Positions 51,147-60,019 of a stretch of 64,000 bases of DNA are shown here, one piece after another. The notes under the pieces are model-generated. The model saw only the letters and a list, made by a program, of their open reading frames with translations. It ran no database searches and was not told the DNA's origin. Source of the stretch: PALSA-270 sp963770915 (GTDB lineage Bacteria > Acidobacteriota > Terriglobia > Terriglobales > Acidobacteriaceae). The number at the start of each line of letters is the position of its first letter. Positions within the stretch are counted from its first letter, which is position 1. Position numbers and translations under genes: made by a program. The stretch spans positions 1,674,001 to 1,738,000 of the forward strand of contig CAVYRG010000001.1 in NCBI GenBank assembly GCA_963770915.1. The letters are read 5' to 3'.

Positions 51147-51626
51147 ATGGACTATCTTTGGACGCCGTGGCGGTACGCCTACGTCACCACCGGAACAAAG
51201 ATTGCAGGCTGCGTTTTTTGCGATTTGCCAAAAGAAGGAGACGACGCCAAGGTCGGTATCGTGCACCGCGGGCAGCATTGTTATGTGATGCTTAACGCTT
51301 ATCCCTACACCTCCGGGCACGTCCTGATCGTCCCGTTCGCGCATCTGGACGAATTGCAGAAGCTGCCCGTCGAAGCCGCCCACGAGATGATGGACCTGAC
51401 GCAGCGCATGGAGAACGTTTTACGAACTCTCTACACACCGGACGGAATCAATTTAGGCATGAACGTGGGCAAAGCCGCGGGCGCCGGTGTGGCTGGGCAC
51501 ATTCACATGCACGTGCTGCCACGTTGGGTCGCCGACGCCAACTTCGTCTCTGTAATCGGGGAAACGCGCCTGCTGCCCGAAGCGCTCGATACGACTTACG
51601 AGAGAATCAAAGGTGTGCTCGGGTAG
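51147..51626 (+). CDS. HIT-family hydrolase/phosphorylase
   Basis: 159 residues starting MDYLWTPWRYAYV at 51147, the usual start for this subgroup. The HIT motif AGHIHMHVLPRW gives catalytic His118, 120 and 122. A CVFC pair (Cys22/Cys25) and the SGHVLIVP strand match the Ap4A phosphorylase-like branch that uses zinc. It probably cleaves dinucleoside polyphosphates or nucleotidyl conjugates. It is transcribed divergently from rpsA and convergently with ligA. Confidence 0.88.
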   Translation: MDYLWTPWRYAYVTTGTKIAGCVFCDLPKEGDDAKVGIVHRGQHCYVMLNAYPYTSGHVLIVPFAHLDELQKLPVEAAHEMMDLTQRMENVLRTLYTPDGINLGMNVGKAAGAGVAGHIHMHVLPRWVADANFVSVIGETRLLPEALDTTYERIKGVLG

Positions 51627-51651
51627 CTACCCAGCGATCATAGAGTGGCTT

Positions 51652-53667
51652 TCACGCCAGCAACTTTTCCATCGCTTTCTCGTCGATCACCGCAACCCCT
51701 AGCTCTCTGGCTTTCTCCAGTTTCGAGCCGGCATCGTCGCCTGCGATGACGTAGTCCGTCTTCTTGCTGACTGATCCGGCAACCTTGCCGCCCGCGTCTT
51801 CGATCATTTGCTTAGCCTGATCGCGCGTGAAATGAGCGAGAGTTCCGGTTAGGACAAACGTCTTTCCCGCCAGCTTCGTGCCCCGTTCCTTCTTCTTCCC
51901 GGAAAACGTCAGTCCCGCCTGATCGAGCCGCTTGATCAGTTCGCGATTCCGCGGTTCGCGGAAGAATTCCGCGATGCTCTGCGCGATTCGCGGGCCCACT
52001 TCGTTAACTTGTTCGAGCTCTTCTTCGCTTGCGGTGGTCAGCGCGTCCATGGACCCGAAATGTTCGGCAAGAAATTGCGCCGTGCGCTCGCCCACGAAAC
52101 GAATGCCAAGGCCGTAGATCACCCGCTCCAGCGGCAGCTTTTTTGAGGCCTCAATTTCATCGAGCACATTCTGCGCCGATTTATCGCCCATGCGCTCAAG
52201 ACCGAGCAGATCGTTCTTGGTCAGCTTGTAAATATCGGCAATATTCTTCACCAGGCCGCGATCGGTCAGCTGCGCAACTAACGCCTCGCCCATGCCGTCG
52301 ATATTCATCACGCCGCGCGAGGCAAAGTGCAAAATGGTCTCGCGCAACTTCGCCGGGCAGTTGGCGTTCACGCAGCGGTAGTCGACTTCGCCGTCCGTGC
52401 GCACGACTTTGGTGCCGCAAACGGGGCATTTCTCCGGCATGTGGAAGGACTTGCGCCCACGCGGGTGATCCTTGTCTTCCACCACGCGAGTCACTTTCGG
52501 GATCACGTCGCCGCCGCGTTCCATCTCCACCCAGTCGCCAATCTTCACGCCCAGGCGCTCGATTTCATCCATGTTGTGCAAGGTGGCGTTGGCAACGGTC
52601 GTCCCGCCGATCGGAACGGGCTGCAAGCGCGCCACCGGCGTAAGTTTCCCGGTGCGGCCGACTTGCACGGTAATGTCTAGCACCTGTGTAACCCCGCTCC
52701 GGGCCGCATACTTGTAGGCAATCGCCCAGCGCGGAGCCTTGCCCGTATGGCCGAGTTCGTCCTGCAGAGCGGTGCGGTCCACTTTGACCACAATGCCGTC
52801 GATCTCATAGGGCAGCGATTCCCGCTTCGCTTCTTCCAGTTCGATGAATCGCCAGACCTCGGTGAAATTCTTCGCCAGCTTCCGGCTCCGGTTGACTTTG
52901 AAGCCGGCTGCTTCCAGCGCCGCCAGCGTCTTCGAGTGATGATCAAAATACGTGCGGCCATTCACCAGCAGCATGTAGGCGAAATAATCCAGACGGCGCT
53001 GCGCGGTTATGCTGGGCTCAAGCTGCCGCACCGTTCCGGCTGTGGCGTTGCGTGGATTGGCAAACGCTGACAAGCCCTTCTGCTCGCGTTCTTCGTTCAT
53101 CTTTCGGAACCCGGCTAACGGCATCAGCATTTCGCCGCGAACCTCAAACTCCGCTGGAATTCCGGCTTTCTTCAATTTCTCCGGCGCAATCGAAAGCGGG
53201 ATCGAACGCACGGTGCGGACATTCAGCGTCACGTCCTCGCCAGTCGTGCCGTCGCCGCGCGTGATCCCGCGCACCAGCTTGCCGCCTTCGTAGCGCACGG
53301 CCAGCGACATGCCGTCAAGTTTCAACTCGCAAACATAGTCGATGTCTTCGCGCCCGCTCAGTTCGTGCACGCGCCGCTCCCAGTCGCGCAACTCATCTTC
53401 GCTGTAGGTATTGTCGAGCGAGAGCATCGGCGAGGAATGCGGAGCCTTGACAAAACCCTCGCGCGGCTTGCCGCCGACGCGCTGGGTAGGAGAGTCGGGC
53501 GTGACCAGCTCAGGATGCTCCGCCTCCAGCTTCTTCAGCTCGTTCATCAGCCGGTCGAACTCGGCGTCGGAGATTTCCGGATCGTCGAGCACGTAGTACC
53601 GGTATTCGTGGTGGCGAATCTTCTCGCGCAGAGCTTCGATCTTCGCTTCGGCGGATTTGCTGGGCAT
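51652..53667 (-). CDS. ligA: NAD-dependent DNA ligase
   Basis: 671 residues from ATG 53667, the standard length; the frame is open 36 codons further but that part is not ligase-like. Domains in order: Ia (HHEYRYYVLDDPEISD), adenylation domain with active-site Lys116 in ELKLDG, OB fold, four-Cys zinc finger (CPVCGT and CVNANCPAKL), helix-hairpin-helix repeats (LGLERMGDKSAQNV) and C-terminal BRCT (GKTFVLTGTLAHFTRDQA). It seals nicks in replication and repair using NAD+. All key residues are present. Confidence 0.96.
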   Translation of the reverse strand: MPSKSAEAKIEALREKIRHHEYRYYVLDDPEISDAEFDRLMNELKKLEAEHPELVTPDSPTQRVGGKPREGFVKAPHSSPMLSLDNTYSEDELRDWERRVHELSGREDIDYVCELKLDGMSLAVRYEGGKLVRGITRGDGTTGEDVTLNVRTVRSIPLSIAPEKLKKAGIPAEFEVRGEMLMPLAGFRKMNEEREQKGLSAFANPRNATAGTVRQLEPSITAQRRLDYFAYMLLVNGRTYFDHHSKTLAALEAAGFKVNRSRKLAKNFTEVWRFIELEEAKRESLPYEIDGIVVKVDRTALQDELGHTGKAPRWAIAYKYAARSGVTQVLDITVQVGRTGKLTPVARLQPVPIGGTTVANATLHNMDEIERLGVKIGDWVEMERGGDVIPKVTRVVEDKDHPRGRKSFHMPEKCPVCGTKVVRTDGEVDYRCVNANCPAKLRETILHFASRGVMNIDGMGEALVAQLTDRGLVKNIADIYKLTKNDLLGLERMGDKSAQNVLDEIEASKKLPLERVIYGLGIRFVGERTAQFLAEHFGSMDALTTASEEELEQVNEVGPRIAQSIAEFFREPRNRELIKRLDQAGLTFSGKKKERGTKLAGKTFVLTGTLAHFTRDQAKQMIEDAGGKVAGSVSKKTDYVIAGDDAGSKLEKARELGVAVIDEKAMEKLLA

Positions 53668-53761
53668 GACGGAAAGCAGATTATAAGCGCGCCCCGCTTT
53701 TCCCGAGTCCCACCCGGTTCCCTGTACAATCCACTTTTTGCCGCGTGGATGGCCCGTCCCG

Positions 53762-54697
53762 ATGAAGAAGGTCACACTCCTTTACAACCCGCTTTCCGGC
53801 TCCCGAACAACACGCCGGCTCGCAGAGATGAAGGCCGCCGTCGCCATCTTGCGGGACGCCGGCCTGGAGGTCACCGCCGCCCCTACCCATGCCGCCTCCG
53901 ACGCTGCGCCCCAGGTGCGCCAGGCCGTCGCCGCTGGCTGCGACACGGTTTTCGCCTGTGGGGGCGACGGCACCATCCATGATGCGCTGCAAGGGATGGT
54001 CGGCACGCAAGCCGCCTTGGGCATCATTCCTATGGGAACTGCCAATGCCCTGGCCCATGACCTTGGCTTTCCGCTTTCGCCGGAAGGCGCAGCCCGCGCC
54101 GCTTTGAACGCAAAGCTCCGTCGCATCGCCGCGGGATGCGTAAGCTATCAGGATCTTGCCGGGAATCCTGCCCAGCGTTATTTCACCGTGACGCTCGGCG
54201 CGGGCGTGGACGCGCACTTGTTCAACGCGCTGAACCCCGCCATCAAAGTCCGCTTCGGAATGCTCGCCTATTACGCTCAGGCAACTTGGCTTTGGCTCAC
54301 CCATAGCTTGCCGAAGTTTTCCGTCGAATTTAGCGACGGCAATGGAGAGACGCGGCAGTCGGAAGTTTCCGAACTGCTGGCCGTCCGCATCCGCAATTTT
54401 GGCGGGGTTCTGCGCGAGCTTGCTCCCGGAGCATCGCTTGATCGCGATGACTTTCGGCTTGTGCTTTTCGAAACGCGCAGCCGGTTGCGTTATCTCATCT
54501 ATATCTTCCGCTGTTTATTCGGCGCGCAGTGGAAGGTCGCCGGAATCGAACTTGCCCACAGCTCTAGCATCGTCTGCAGGCCGTTGCCGCAAAGCCCGCC
54601 CATCTTCCTGGAAGCCGATGGCGAAGTTCTGGGCACGCTCCCCGCTCAAATCAGCATTGTTCCCGATGCGCTCAGCATCCTCGTGCCGCAACGTTAG
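53762..54697 (+). CDS. Diacylglycerol kinase-family lipid kinase
   Basis: 311 residues starting MKKVTLLYNPLSGS at 53762. The catalytic domain has the nucleotide-binding GGDGTIHDALQGM (67-79) and GTANALAHDLG, followed by the beta-sandwich domain with FTVTLGAGVDAHLF and the terminal FLEADGE. This is the YegS/BmrU/DgkB group that phosphorylates diacylglycerol, sphingosine-like or related lipids; the exact substrate cannot be told. It is divergent from ligA and 52 nt upstream of the iron transporter gene. Confidence 0.9.
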   Translation: MKKVTLLYNPLSGSRTTRRLAEMKAAVAILRDAGLEVTAAPTHAASDAAPQVRQAVAAGCDTVFACGGDGTIHDALQGMVGTQAALGIIPMGTANALAHDLGFPLSPEGAARAALNAKLRRIAAGCVSYQDLAGNPAQRYFTVTLGAGVDAHLFNALNPAIKVRFGMLAYYAQATWLWLTHSLPKFSVEFSDGNGETRQSEVSELLAVRIRNFGGVLRELAPGASLDRDDFRLVLFETRSRLRYLIYIFRCLFGAQWKVAGIELAHSSSIVCRPLPQSPPIFLEADGEVLGTLPAQISIVPDALSILVPQR

Positions 54698-54749
54698 GCC
54701 CTCTTCAATTCCTGACATTTTCCTCCGTTTTCTCTTACACTGCTTGGCC

Positions 54750-55706
54750 ATGAGAAATTTCAACAGCCTTTCCGAACGCGAAATTCTGGCTCTGGCCATC
54801 TCTCTTGAAGAAGAAGACGAGCGCGTCTATTCCGACTATGCCGAAGGGTTGCGCCAGGACTTTCCCTCTTCCGCCGCCGTTTTCGATGGCATGCGAGAGG
54901 AAGAATCCGGCCATCGGCGCCGCCTCATCGAACTCTATCGCGAGAAATTCGGCGAGCACATTCCGCTCATTCGCCGCCAGGACGTGAAAGGCTTCGTCCA
55001 GCGCAAGCCGGTTTGGCTGGTTCGTCCGCTCGGGCTGGACACCGTGCGCAAGCAGGCCAGCGCCATGGAGGTCGAAAGCCGCCGCTTCTATGAAAGCGCA
55101 GCAGCGCGGGCGCAGGACGCCGGCATCCGCCAACTGCTCGACGATCTCGCCGAAGTCGAACGCGGCCACGAGAGCCGCGCCCAGGAACTCGAAAAGAAAG
55201 AACTGCGCCCTGAAGTCCGCGAGGATGAAGACAAGGCGCGCCGCCGTTTATTCGTGCTTCAGATCGTGCAGCCGGGCCTTGCGGGTCTGATGGATGGCTC
55301 GGTCTCTACCTTGGCTCCGGTATTCGCCGCCGCCTTCGCCACGCGCAATAGCTGGGACGCCTTCCTGGTCGGAATGGCAGCATCTATTGGCGCGGGCATC
55401 AGCATGGGTTTTGCCGAGGCCCTCTCCGACGACGGCAGCCTAACCGGGCGCGGCCATCCCTGGGCGCGGGGCGCGATCTGCGGCGCTATGACGGCGCTCG
55501 GCGGGGTGGGACACACGATGCCGTTCCTGATTCCCAGCTTCCATGTCGCCATGACTCTCGCCTTCTTTGTAGTGATTGTTGAATTGGGCGTCATTACCTG
55601 GATTCGCCATCGCTACATGGACACGCCCATCTTTTCCGCCTCACTCCAAGTCGGACTGGGCGGCGTGCTGGTGTTCGTCACCGGCGTGCTCATCGGGAGT
55701 TCGTAG
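54750..55706 (+). CDS. Ferritin-like/VIT1 iron transporter (MbfA/Erv-VIT1 type)
   Basis: 318 residues starting MRNFNSLSEREILAL at 54750. The N-terminal rubrerythrin-like four-helix domain (about 8-150) has two diiron ExxH motifs: EESGH (Glu52/His55) and EVERGH (Glu137/His140). The C-terminal VIT1/CCC1 membrane domain (about 170-318) has LAGLMDGSVSTLAPVFA, GAGISMGFAEALSDDG and four to five helices. Such fusions export iron and protect against iron and peroxide stress in other bacteria (MbfA). The open frame upstream of 54750 overlaps the lipid kinase and is not coding. Confidence 0.9.
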   Translation: MRNFNSLSEREILALAISLEEEDERVYSDYAEGLRQDFPSSAAVFDGMREEESGHRRRLIELYREKFGEHIPLIRRQDVKGFVQRKPVWLVRPLGLDTVRKQASAMEVESRRFYESAAARAQDAGIRQLLDDLAEVERGHESRAQELEKKELRPEVREDEDKARRRLFVLQIVQPGLAGLMDGSVSTLAPVFAAAFATRNSWDAFLVGMAASIGAGISMGFAEALSDDGSLTGRGHPWARGAICGAMTALGGVGHTMPFLIPSFHVAMTLAFFVVIVELGVITWIRHRYMDTPIFSASLQVGLGGVLVFVTGVLIGSS

Positions 55707-55867
55707 GAGACGCTGGGCGGGCGGAGGAGGTGGAGGTTTGCGCCCCTGCATTGGGAACTAGGCTGGGCCGCGTATACTTCATCCCCTACCTCGCGAAGAG
55801 TGCGAACTAGGGGCACCCGGCCTCGAAAATCAGCCTACTATTCCAATTTGGACGAGAGGAGCCCAAG

Positions 55868-57394
55868 ATGAACCCGTTGAAACTTACTTGCCACTCTCAG
55901 ACGGCTCGGTACTTATCCGTTGCAATATCGCTTGTCAGTTGCCTCCTGCTGCTGACGCCAACTATCGCCGCGAAAACTGCGAGCGTAGACAAGCTGATCA
56001 AACAGTTGAGGAACAAGCATGCCGATGAGCGAGCCTCCGCGGCCGAGTTGCTAGGCAAAAGCAATGACTCAAGGGCGGTCGACCCCTTAATCGAGGCGCT
56101 GAAGGACACCGACGCCAACGCAAGAGCCAATGTTGCCGATGCTCTGGGTAATCTCCACGATCCGCGTTCGATCCAAGCTCTCGCTCTGTCTCTCAATGAC
56201 AGCGTCCCCAACGTCAAAGATCACGCAGCTCGGGCGTTGATCAAACTTGGGTCTCCCGCGGTCGGGGCTCTGGTGTCTGTATTGAACGCTCCCGACTCAG
56301 GCGGCAGAATCTATGCGGCTTGGGCTTTGGGCGTCATCAAGGATTCAGCGGCAGTCGAATCCCTGATCGCTGCGTTGAAGGACACGAATGTAGTTCTTAA
56401 GTTGAACGTGGTGACTGCCCTGGGCTCCATGAATGATCAACGCGCGGTCGAACCTCTGATCAATGCACTAAAGGACACAAATGCCGACGTCAGACTGATT
56501 TCGGCCGCTGCGTTGGGCCGCCTCAAAGACTCAAGGGCGGTCGCGCCCCTGATCGAACTGCTCAAAGACGCTAATTTCGGGGTAATTAAGAATGCCGCCG
56601 GCGCGTTGGTCGCTATCGGTCCTCCTGCGGTCGAATTGCTGTTAGGGGCCTTGAACGATGGCAACGCTTCGGTCCGAGCCTACGCGACGGATACCTTGAG
56701 CGCGATTGCTGACCCCCGCATGGTCGAACCGATCATCTCCCTTCTCAAAGATCCCGATGCGAATGTCAGGATGCACGCGGCTTTCGCGCTGGGTCAGATC
56801 CCCTATCCTCGCACTGTCGAGCCCCTGAAGAGCGCACTCAAGGACGCAGACCAAAACGTGCGCATGACGGCAGGCGCGTCACTCGCCAAAAAAGGAATTA
56901 TGGCGGAAACGAATCGCGACGGCCGCTTTATCGCCTTTAACAATGGGATCGTGCTCGATACCAAGACAAATCTGATGTGGGCCGCCCGAGACAATAGCGC
57001 GGACATCGACTACGAGCACGCCGTACCCTTTTGCACGCAATTTCGCGCCGGCGGCTATTCGGATTGGCGCATGCCCTACCCGGACGAGCTCGCAAGTCTG
57101 TATGACGCAACCAAATCCCAGAAGGCGCCTCGGGGTAACAATCAAAATGACATTCACGTCGCCACGGAGCTGATCCAATTGACCGATGTGGATATCTTTG
57201 CAGCGATCAGACCCGAGCCAGGGCTGATCGGCGTAATCGGCGTACCGGTTTTCGCCTTCCAGACCGGCAAGTCGGATTCGCTCTTCGCCTGCGGCTTGTC
57301 CTGTGGCCGGGCGCTCCCCGTGCGTTCCACCGATCCGAAGCAAATGAAGAACGTTCCTGCCGGCCAGCAGCCCCTCATTTTCGACCAATTCTAA
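55868..57394 (+). CDS. Secreted HEAT-repeat protein fused to a DUF1566-like domain
   Basis: 508 residues with good ribosome-binding site AGAGGAG. A signal peptide (about 15-35) precedes roughly ten HEAT/PBS-lyase repeats of about 31 residues (about 40-345), with units such as DSRAVDPLIEALKDTDANAR and DQRAVEPLINALKDTNADVR. The C-terminal DUF1566/Lcl-type domain (about 350-490) has TGLMW-like TKTNLMWAARDN and GGYSDWRMPYPDEL. HEAT arrays mediate protein binding, and DUF1566 domains occur on secreted proteins. The fusion probably serves an extracytoplasmic binding role, which is inference. Confidence 0.88.
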   Translation: MNPLKLTCHSQTARYLSVAISLVSCLLLLTPTIAAKTASVDKLIKQLRNKHADERASAAELLGKSNDSRAVDPLIEALKDTDANARANVADALGNLHDPRSIQALALSLNDSVPNVKDHAARALIKLGSPAVGALVSVLNAPDSGGRIYAAWALGVIKDSAAVESLIAALKDTNVVLKLNVVTALGSMNDQRAVEPLINALKDTNADVRLISAAALGRLKDSRAVAPLIELLKDANFGVIKNAAGALVAIGPPAVELLLGALNDGNASVRAYATDTLSAIADPRMVEPIISLLKDPDANVRMHAAFALGQIPYPRTVEPLKSALKDADQNVRMTAGASLAKKGIMAETNRDGRFIAFNNGIVLDTKTNLMWAARDNSADIDYEHAVPFCTQFRAGGYSDWRMPYPDELASLYDATKSQKAPRGNNQNDIHVATELIQLTDVDIFAAIRPEPGLIGVIGVPVFAFQTGKSDSLFACGLSCGRALPVRSTDPKQMKNVPAGQQPLIFDQF

Positions 57395-57453
57395 TCAGGC
57401 TGGCACTTCCAGTCGGCGGATCGTCGCCATTTGTGCCGACGGCCCGCCGTTTG

Positions 57454-57475
57454 CACTTTTTTTTCTGCAAAAGTG
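57454..57475. terminator. Possible bidirectional terminator
   Basis: CACTTTT-N8-AAAAGTG stem between the convergent HEAT-repeat gene and the toxin gene. Short T runs are present, but the stem is AT-rich and weak. Confidence 0.35.
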
Positions 57476-57534
57476 GGGTGCGAGAAAATGTCTGAGCGGG
57501 ACGGAAAATCGCGCAGGGGAACGTCCCCCGATTC

Positions 57535-57867
57535 CTAGTTTGCATCGCAACCCAGAGAAAATCTTAGGGCCGCGCACACTTCACTCATTCGCGCAGGGCT
57601 AAGCTGGCCCACACGTCTCCCCAGGCGTTGTTGAGACACGGTCACCGCGTTGTGCAGATTGACCGCGCAAGGGGCCTTCATGCCGTCTTCCTCGCTCAGG
57701 ACAACTTCCGACGGCACACCCCGAATAGTGGATGTGAGCGGCGCGACCGTGACCGTGGATAAATACGCGATGGCGCTGTTGCGGGTAAGCACAACCGCCG
57801 GCCTTTTCTTGTCAGGCGCGGCAAACTGGTAAAGCCGGACCTCGCCGCGAGCTATTCTGCCGGCCAC
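57535..57867 (-). CDS. MazF/PemK-type toxin
   Basis: 110 residues from GTG 57867, which has GGAGG 4 nt upstream; a TTG six codons earlier is less likely. MazF-fold hallmarks are RGEVRLYQFAAPDKKRPAVVLTRNSA, the TVAPLTSTIRG strand and PCAVNLHNAVTVSQQRLGRRVGQL. Such proteins are sequence-specific ribonucleases. The gene overlaps the antitoxin gene by 16 nt, so they form one operon. Catalytic Arg and Thr/Ser positions appear intact. Confidence 0.9.
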   Translation of the reverse strand: MAGRIARGEVRLYQFAAPDKKRPAVVLTRNSAIAYLSTVTVAPLTSTIRGVPSEVVLSEEDGMKAPCAVNLHNAVTVSQQRLGRRVGQLSPARMSEVCAALRFSLGCDAN

Positions 57868-58085
57868 GCGGCCTCCGATTCCCAACTCTGAGCCTCCGCG
57901 TCCGCTTGCGGATGCCGCGAGTAGCCTTGGCGGTCGCGTTCCTCACTGGCCCGCACTTGCAAGCGGCGGAGGTGTTCGCGCAAGGCGTCGCGCACCAGAG
58001 CCGAACGGTTGCGTCTGGTCCGCCGCGCCGCCTGGTCGGTAGCGTGCAACAGTTTCTTGTCGAGTACGATCTGTACGATTTCCAT
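57852..58085 (-). CDS. Ribbon-helix-helix antitoxin (MazE/CopG-like)
   Basis: 77 residues from ATG 58085. The N-terminal ribbon-helix-helix domain (MEIVQIVLDKKLLHATDQAARRTRRNRSALVRDALREHL; key parts EIVQIVLD, RNRSALVRDAL) is followed by a charged C-terminal tail rich in Glu, Arg and Ala that should wrap the toxin. A GTG at 58115 would start within the operator-like repeats and is less likely. The protein should bind the dyad at its own start to repress the operon. Confidence 0.85.
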   Translation of the reverse strand: MEIVQIVLDKKLLHATDQAARRTRRNRSALVRDALREHLRRLQVRASEERDRQGYSRHPQADAEAQSWESEAAWPAE

Positions 58086-58087
58086 AT

Positions 58088-58115
58088 GTGGAATATGCTC
58101 CACAGTATACTCCAC
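58088..58115. promoter_or_regulatory. Operator-like repeats of the toxin-antitoxin operon
   Basis: A dyad GTGGA-N6-TCCAC (58088-58103) is followed by a second CTCCAC half-site (58110-58115) with palindromic GTATAC between. The repeats sit immediately upstream of the antitoxin ATG, where ribbon-helix-helix antitoxins usually bind. Confidence 0.55.
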
Positions 58116-58236
58116 ATCAAGGAGACAAGAAGTAAGGATCGCAGATGCCCAAAACCTGCCCTGAGCGCAGTCGCAGGGCTGGCAACTCAGATGGCAGGCT
58201 CGATAGGGTAAACTCTACTCGGCCTCATTCCTCCTC

Positions 58237-59265
58237 TTGGAACCCATCACTCATTTCCTGACTGGCGCATGCATGGGCCGCGCCGGCTTGAATCGCAAAA
58301 CGGCGCTGGCCACCGCAACCCTCACGTTGGCCGCAGAGGCTCCCGACCTCGACGTGCTCTCTCGCCTCAAGGGGCCTGCCTTTGGCTTGGCCCATCATCG
58401 CGGCTTCACGCATTCTTTTCTTGGCCTGGTGCTCACGTCCGCGCTGGTCGTTGGCTTCATGTACCTGGTCTGGCGGATTCGCGGACGCAAGCTCACCAAT
58501 CCCAACCTGCCGCCGCGCTGGGGACTGCTTTTTGCCTACGCCTATCTCGCCGGCCTCACTCACATTCTGCTCGATTTCACCAACAACTACGGCGTGCGCC
58601 CCTTTTGGCCGTTTTCCGAGCGCTGGTATTCCTGGGACATCGTTTTCATCGCCGACCCCGTCCTCTGGACGCTGCTGATCGGCGCCTTAGTCCTGCCCTT
58701 GTTATTCGGGCTTATCAATGAAGAAATCGGAGCGCGTCGCAGAGGGCCGCAGGGACGGCTCGCCGCGACCGTCGCCCTCGTCGGCATCGTAGTATTTTGG
58801 GGACTGCGCGATTACGAACACCGCCGCGCCGTTAACGCGCTTGATGCGCGTATGTACAAAGACGCTGATCCGCTGCGGGTTTCCGCCTACCCAACTTTTT
58901 CCGATCCATTTCAGTGGAATGGCGTGGTCGAAACGCGAAACTTCTTCGCCACGATGGAGGTGGATTCCAACACCTCCGACGTCGATCCGGACGACACCAT
59001 GCAGGTTCACTTCAAGCCCGAGGAAACCCCGGTGACGCTGGCCGCCAAGAATTCCTATCTGGGCCGCGTGTATCTGGACTGGGCGAAGTACCCCCTAACG
59101 GAAACCGAGACGACCGACCAGGGCTACATCGTGCGCTTTCAGGACCTGCGCTTCTTCTATCCCGGACGCGGTGGCACTCCGCTCGGCGCGGGCGTCGTGC
59201 TGGACCGCAATCTCAACGTGACCAGCGAGATTGTCGGAGAGAAGCGTTACCCTCCGGAGCGCTAG
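58237..59265 (+). CDS. Membrane-bound metal-dependent hydrolase, YdjM/DUF457 family
   Basis: 342 residues from a TTG start at 58237 (MEPITHFLTGACMGRAG; no other start nearby fits). The N-terminal half has the family motif LAHHRGFTHSFLG and an AEAPDLDVL segment with putative metal-binding Asp/His, and about five membrane helices to residue 195. The C-terminal 140 residues are soluble and beta-rich (WNGVVETRNFFATMEVDSNT). Relatives are inner-membrane proteins, one of them LexA-regulated in E. coli. The substrate is unknown. Confidence 0.85.
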   Translation: MEPITHFLTGACMGRAGLNRKTALATATLTLAAEAPDLDVLSRLKGPAFGLAHHRGFTHSFLGLVLTSALVVGFMYLVWRIRGRKLTNPNLPPRWGLLFAYAYLAGLTHILLDFTNNYGVRPFWPFSERWYSWDIVFIADPVLWTLLIGALVLPLLFGLINEEIGARRRGPQGRLAATVALVGIVVFWGLRDYEHRRAVNALDARMYKDADPLRVSAYPTFSDPFQWNGVVETRNFFATMEVDSNTSDVDPDDTMQVHFKPEETPVTLAAKNSYLGRVYLDWAKYPLTETETTDQGYIVRFQDLRFFYPGRGGTPLGAGVVLDRNLNVTSEIVGEKRYPPER

Positions 59266-59290
59266 CTAGACCCCATTTTCAGCCGTTCCT

Positions 59291-59371
59291 CTCCTCTGTG
59301 ATCCCCTGTGACCTCTGTGGTCCGGGCTTCCTTTCCGCCATCTACCTTCGTGGAACTTCGTGTCCTTCGTG
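59291..59371. repeat. Helically phased short-motif repeat
   Basis: Two blocks in one intergenic region. CTGTG occurs at 59296, 59306 and 59315; CTTCGTG occurs at 59346, 59356 and 59365. Both triplets have spacing 10 then 9 bp. Similar phrases are found dispersed in many bacterial genomes, from general memory; the function is unknown. Confidence 0.55.
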
Positions 59372-59452
59372 GTTGACGCCTTTTTTCCAGTCCATCATTG
59401 ACGCCCTTGACGCAACCGCACCTAGAGGCCACAATGATGCTTCGAGGTGATC

Positions 59453-59983
59453 ATGCTGGCCTACATTTTCGTTGTGTTCGCCGTGGCGATTCGATTCGTG
59501 CCTCATCCTTGGCAGTTCACGCCCGTGGCTGCGGCGCTCCTGTTTTTTGGCGCGCGCGGCTCCCGCCGGTACATTTGGGTGCCGGTCGTCCTGCTGGCCG
59601 TCTCTGACCTGCTGCTGAACCGTTTCGTCTATTCCTACCCCTTTGGTTGGGATCAGGCGGTGACGTGGCTCTGGTATGCGGCCATCGTTTGGCTCGGAAC
59701 AGGTCTGCGCAAGACCTCGAAGCCTCTACCCATCCTAGGCGCAGCGCTTGCCAGTTCGATTTCGTTTTTCTTGATCAGCAACTTGATGGTGTGGGCGGCG
59801 GGCACCATGTATCCGATGAACTGGGCCGGCCTGTTGACCTGCTATGACGCCGCGATCCCCTTCTTCCGCCATACCTTCGAAGGCGACCTGGTATTCACCA
59901 TCGCGATGTTCATGACACCGGTCCTCCTGCACCACCTGTCTGAGGTTTTCAGCAAGGCCGGCGACCACGGCGCCACCGTCTAG
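59453..59983 (+). CDS. DUF6580-like membrane protein
   Basis: 176 residues from ATG 59453 (GAGGTGA just upstream; a GTG at 59447 is an alternative). Five hydrophobic helices are visible, with conserved-looking features near PHPWQFTPVAAALLFFGAR, SDLLLNRFVYSYPFGW and LMVWAAGTMYPMNWAGLLTCY. This fits a small integral membrane family (DUF6580) of unknown function. It lies downstream of the YdjM-like gene on the same strand with a repeat region between. Confidence 0.75.
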   Translation: MLAYIFVVFAVAIRFVPHPWQFTPVAAALLFFGARGSRRYIWVPVVLLAVSDLLLNRFVYSYPFGWDQAVTWLWYAAIVWLGTGLRKTSKPLPILGAALASSISFFLISNLMVWAAGTMYPMNWAGLLTCYDAAIPFFRHTFEGDLVFTIAMFMTPVLLHHLSEVFSKAGDHGATV

Positions 59984-60019
59984 AAATCTAGACTGCGAAT
60001 TCGCATCTCGAGGCTGGGA

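Noticed and set aside
53681..54304. 207-codon minus-strand open frame opposite the lipid kinase
   Set aside because: Shadow frame; the kinase motifs GGDGT and GTANALAHDLG are on the plus strand.
54342..54749. 136-codon extension in front of the ferritin-like/VIT1 gene
   Set aside because: It lies inside the lipid kinase gene in another frame; the ferritin-like domain starts at 54750.
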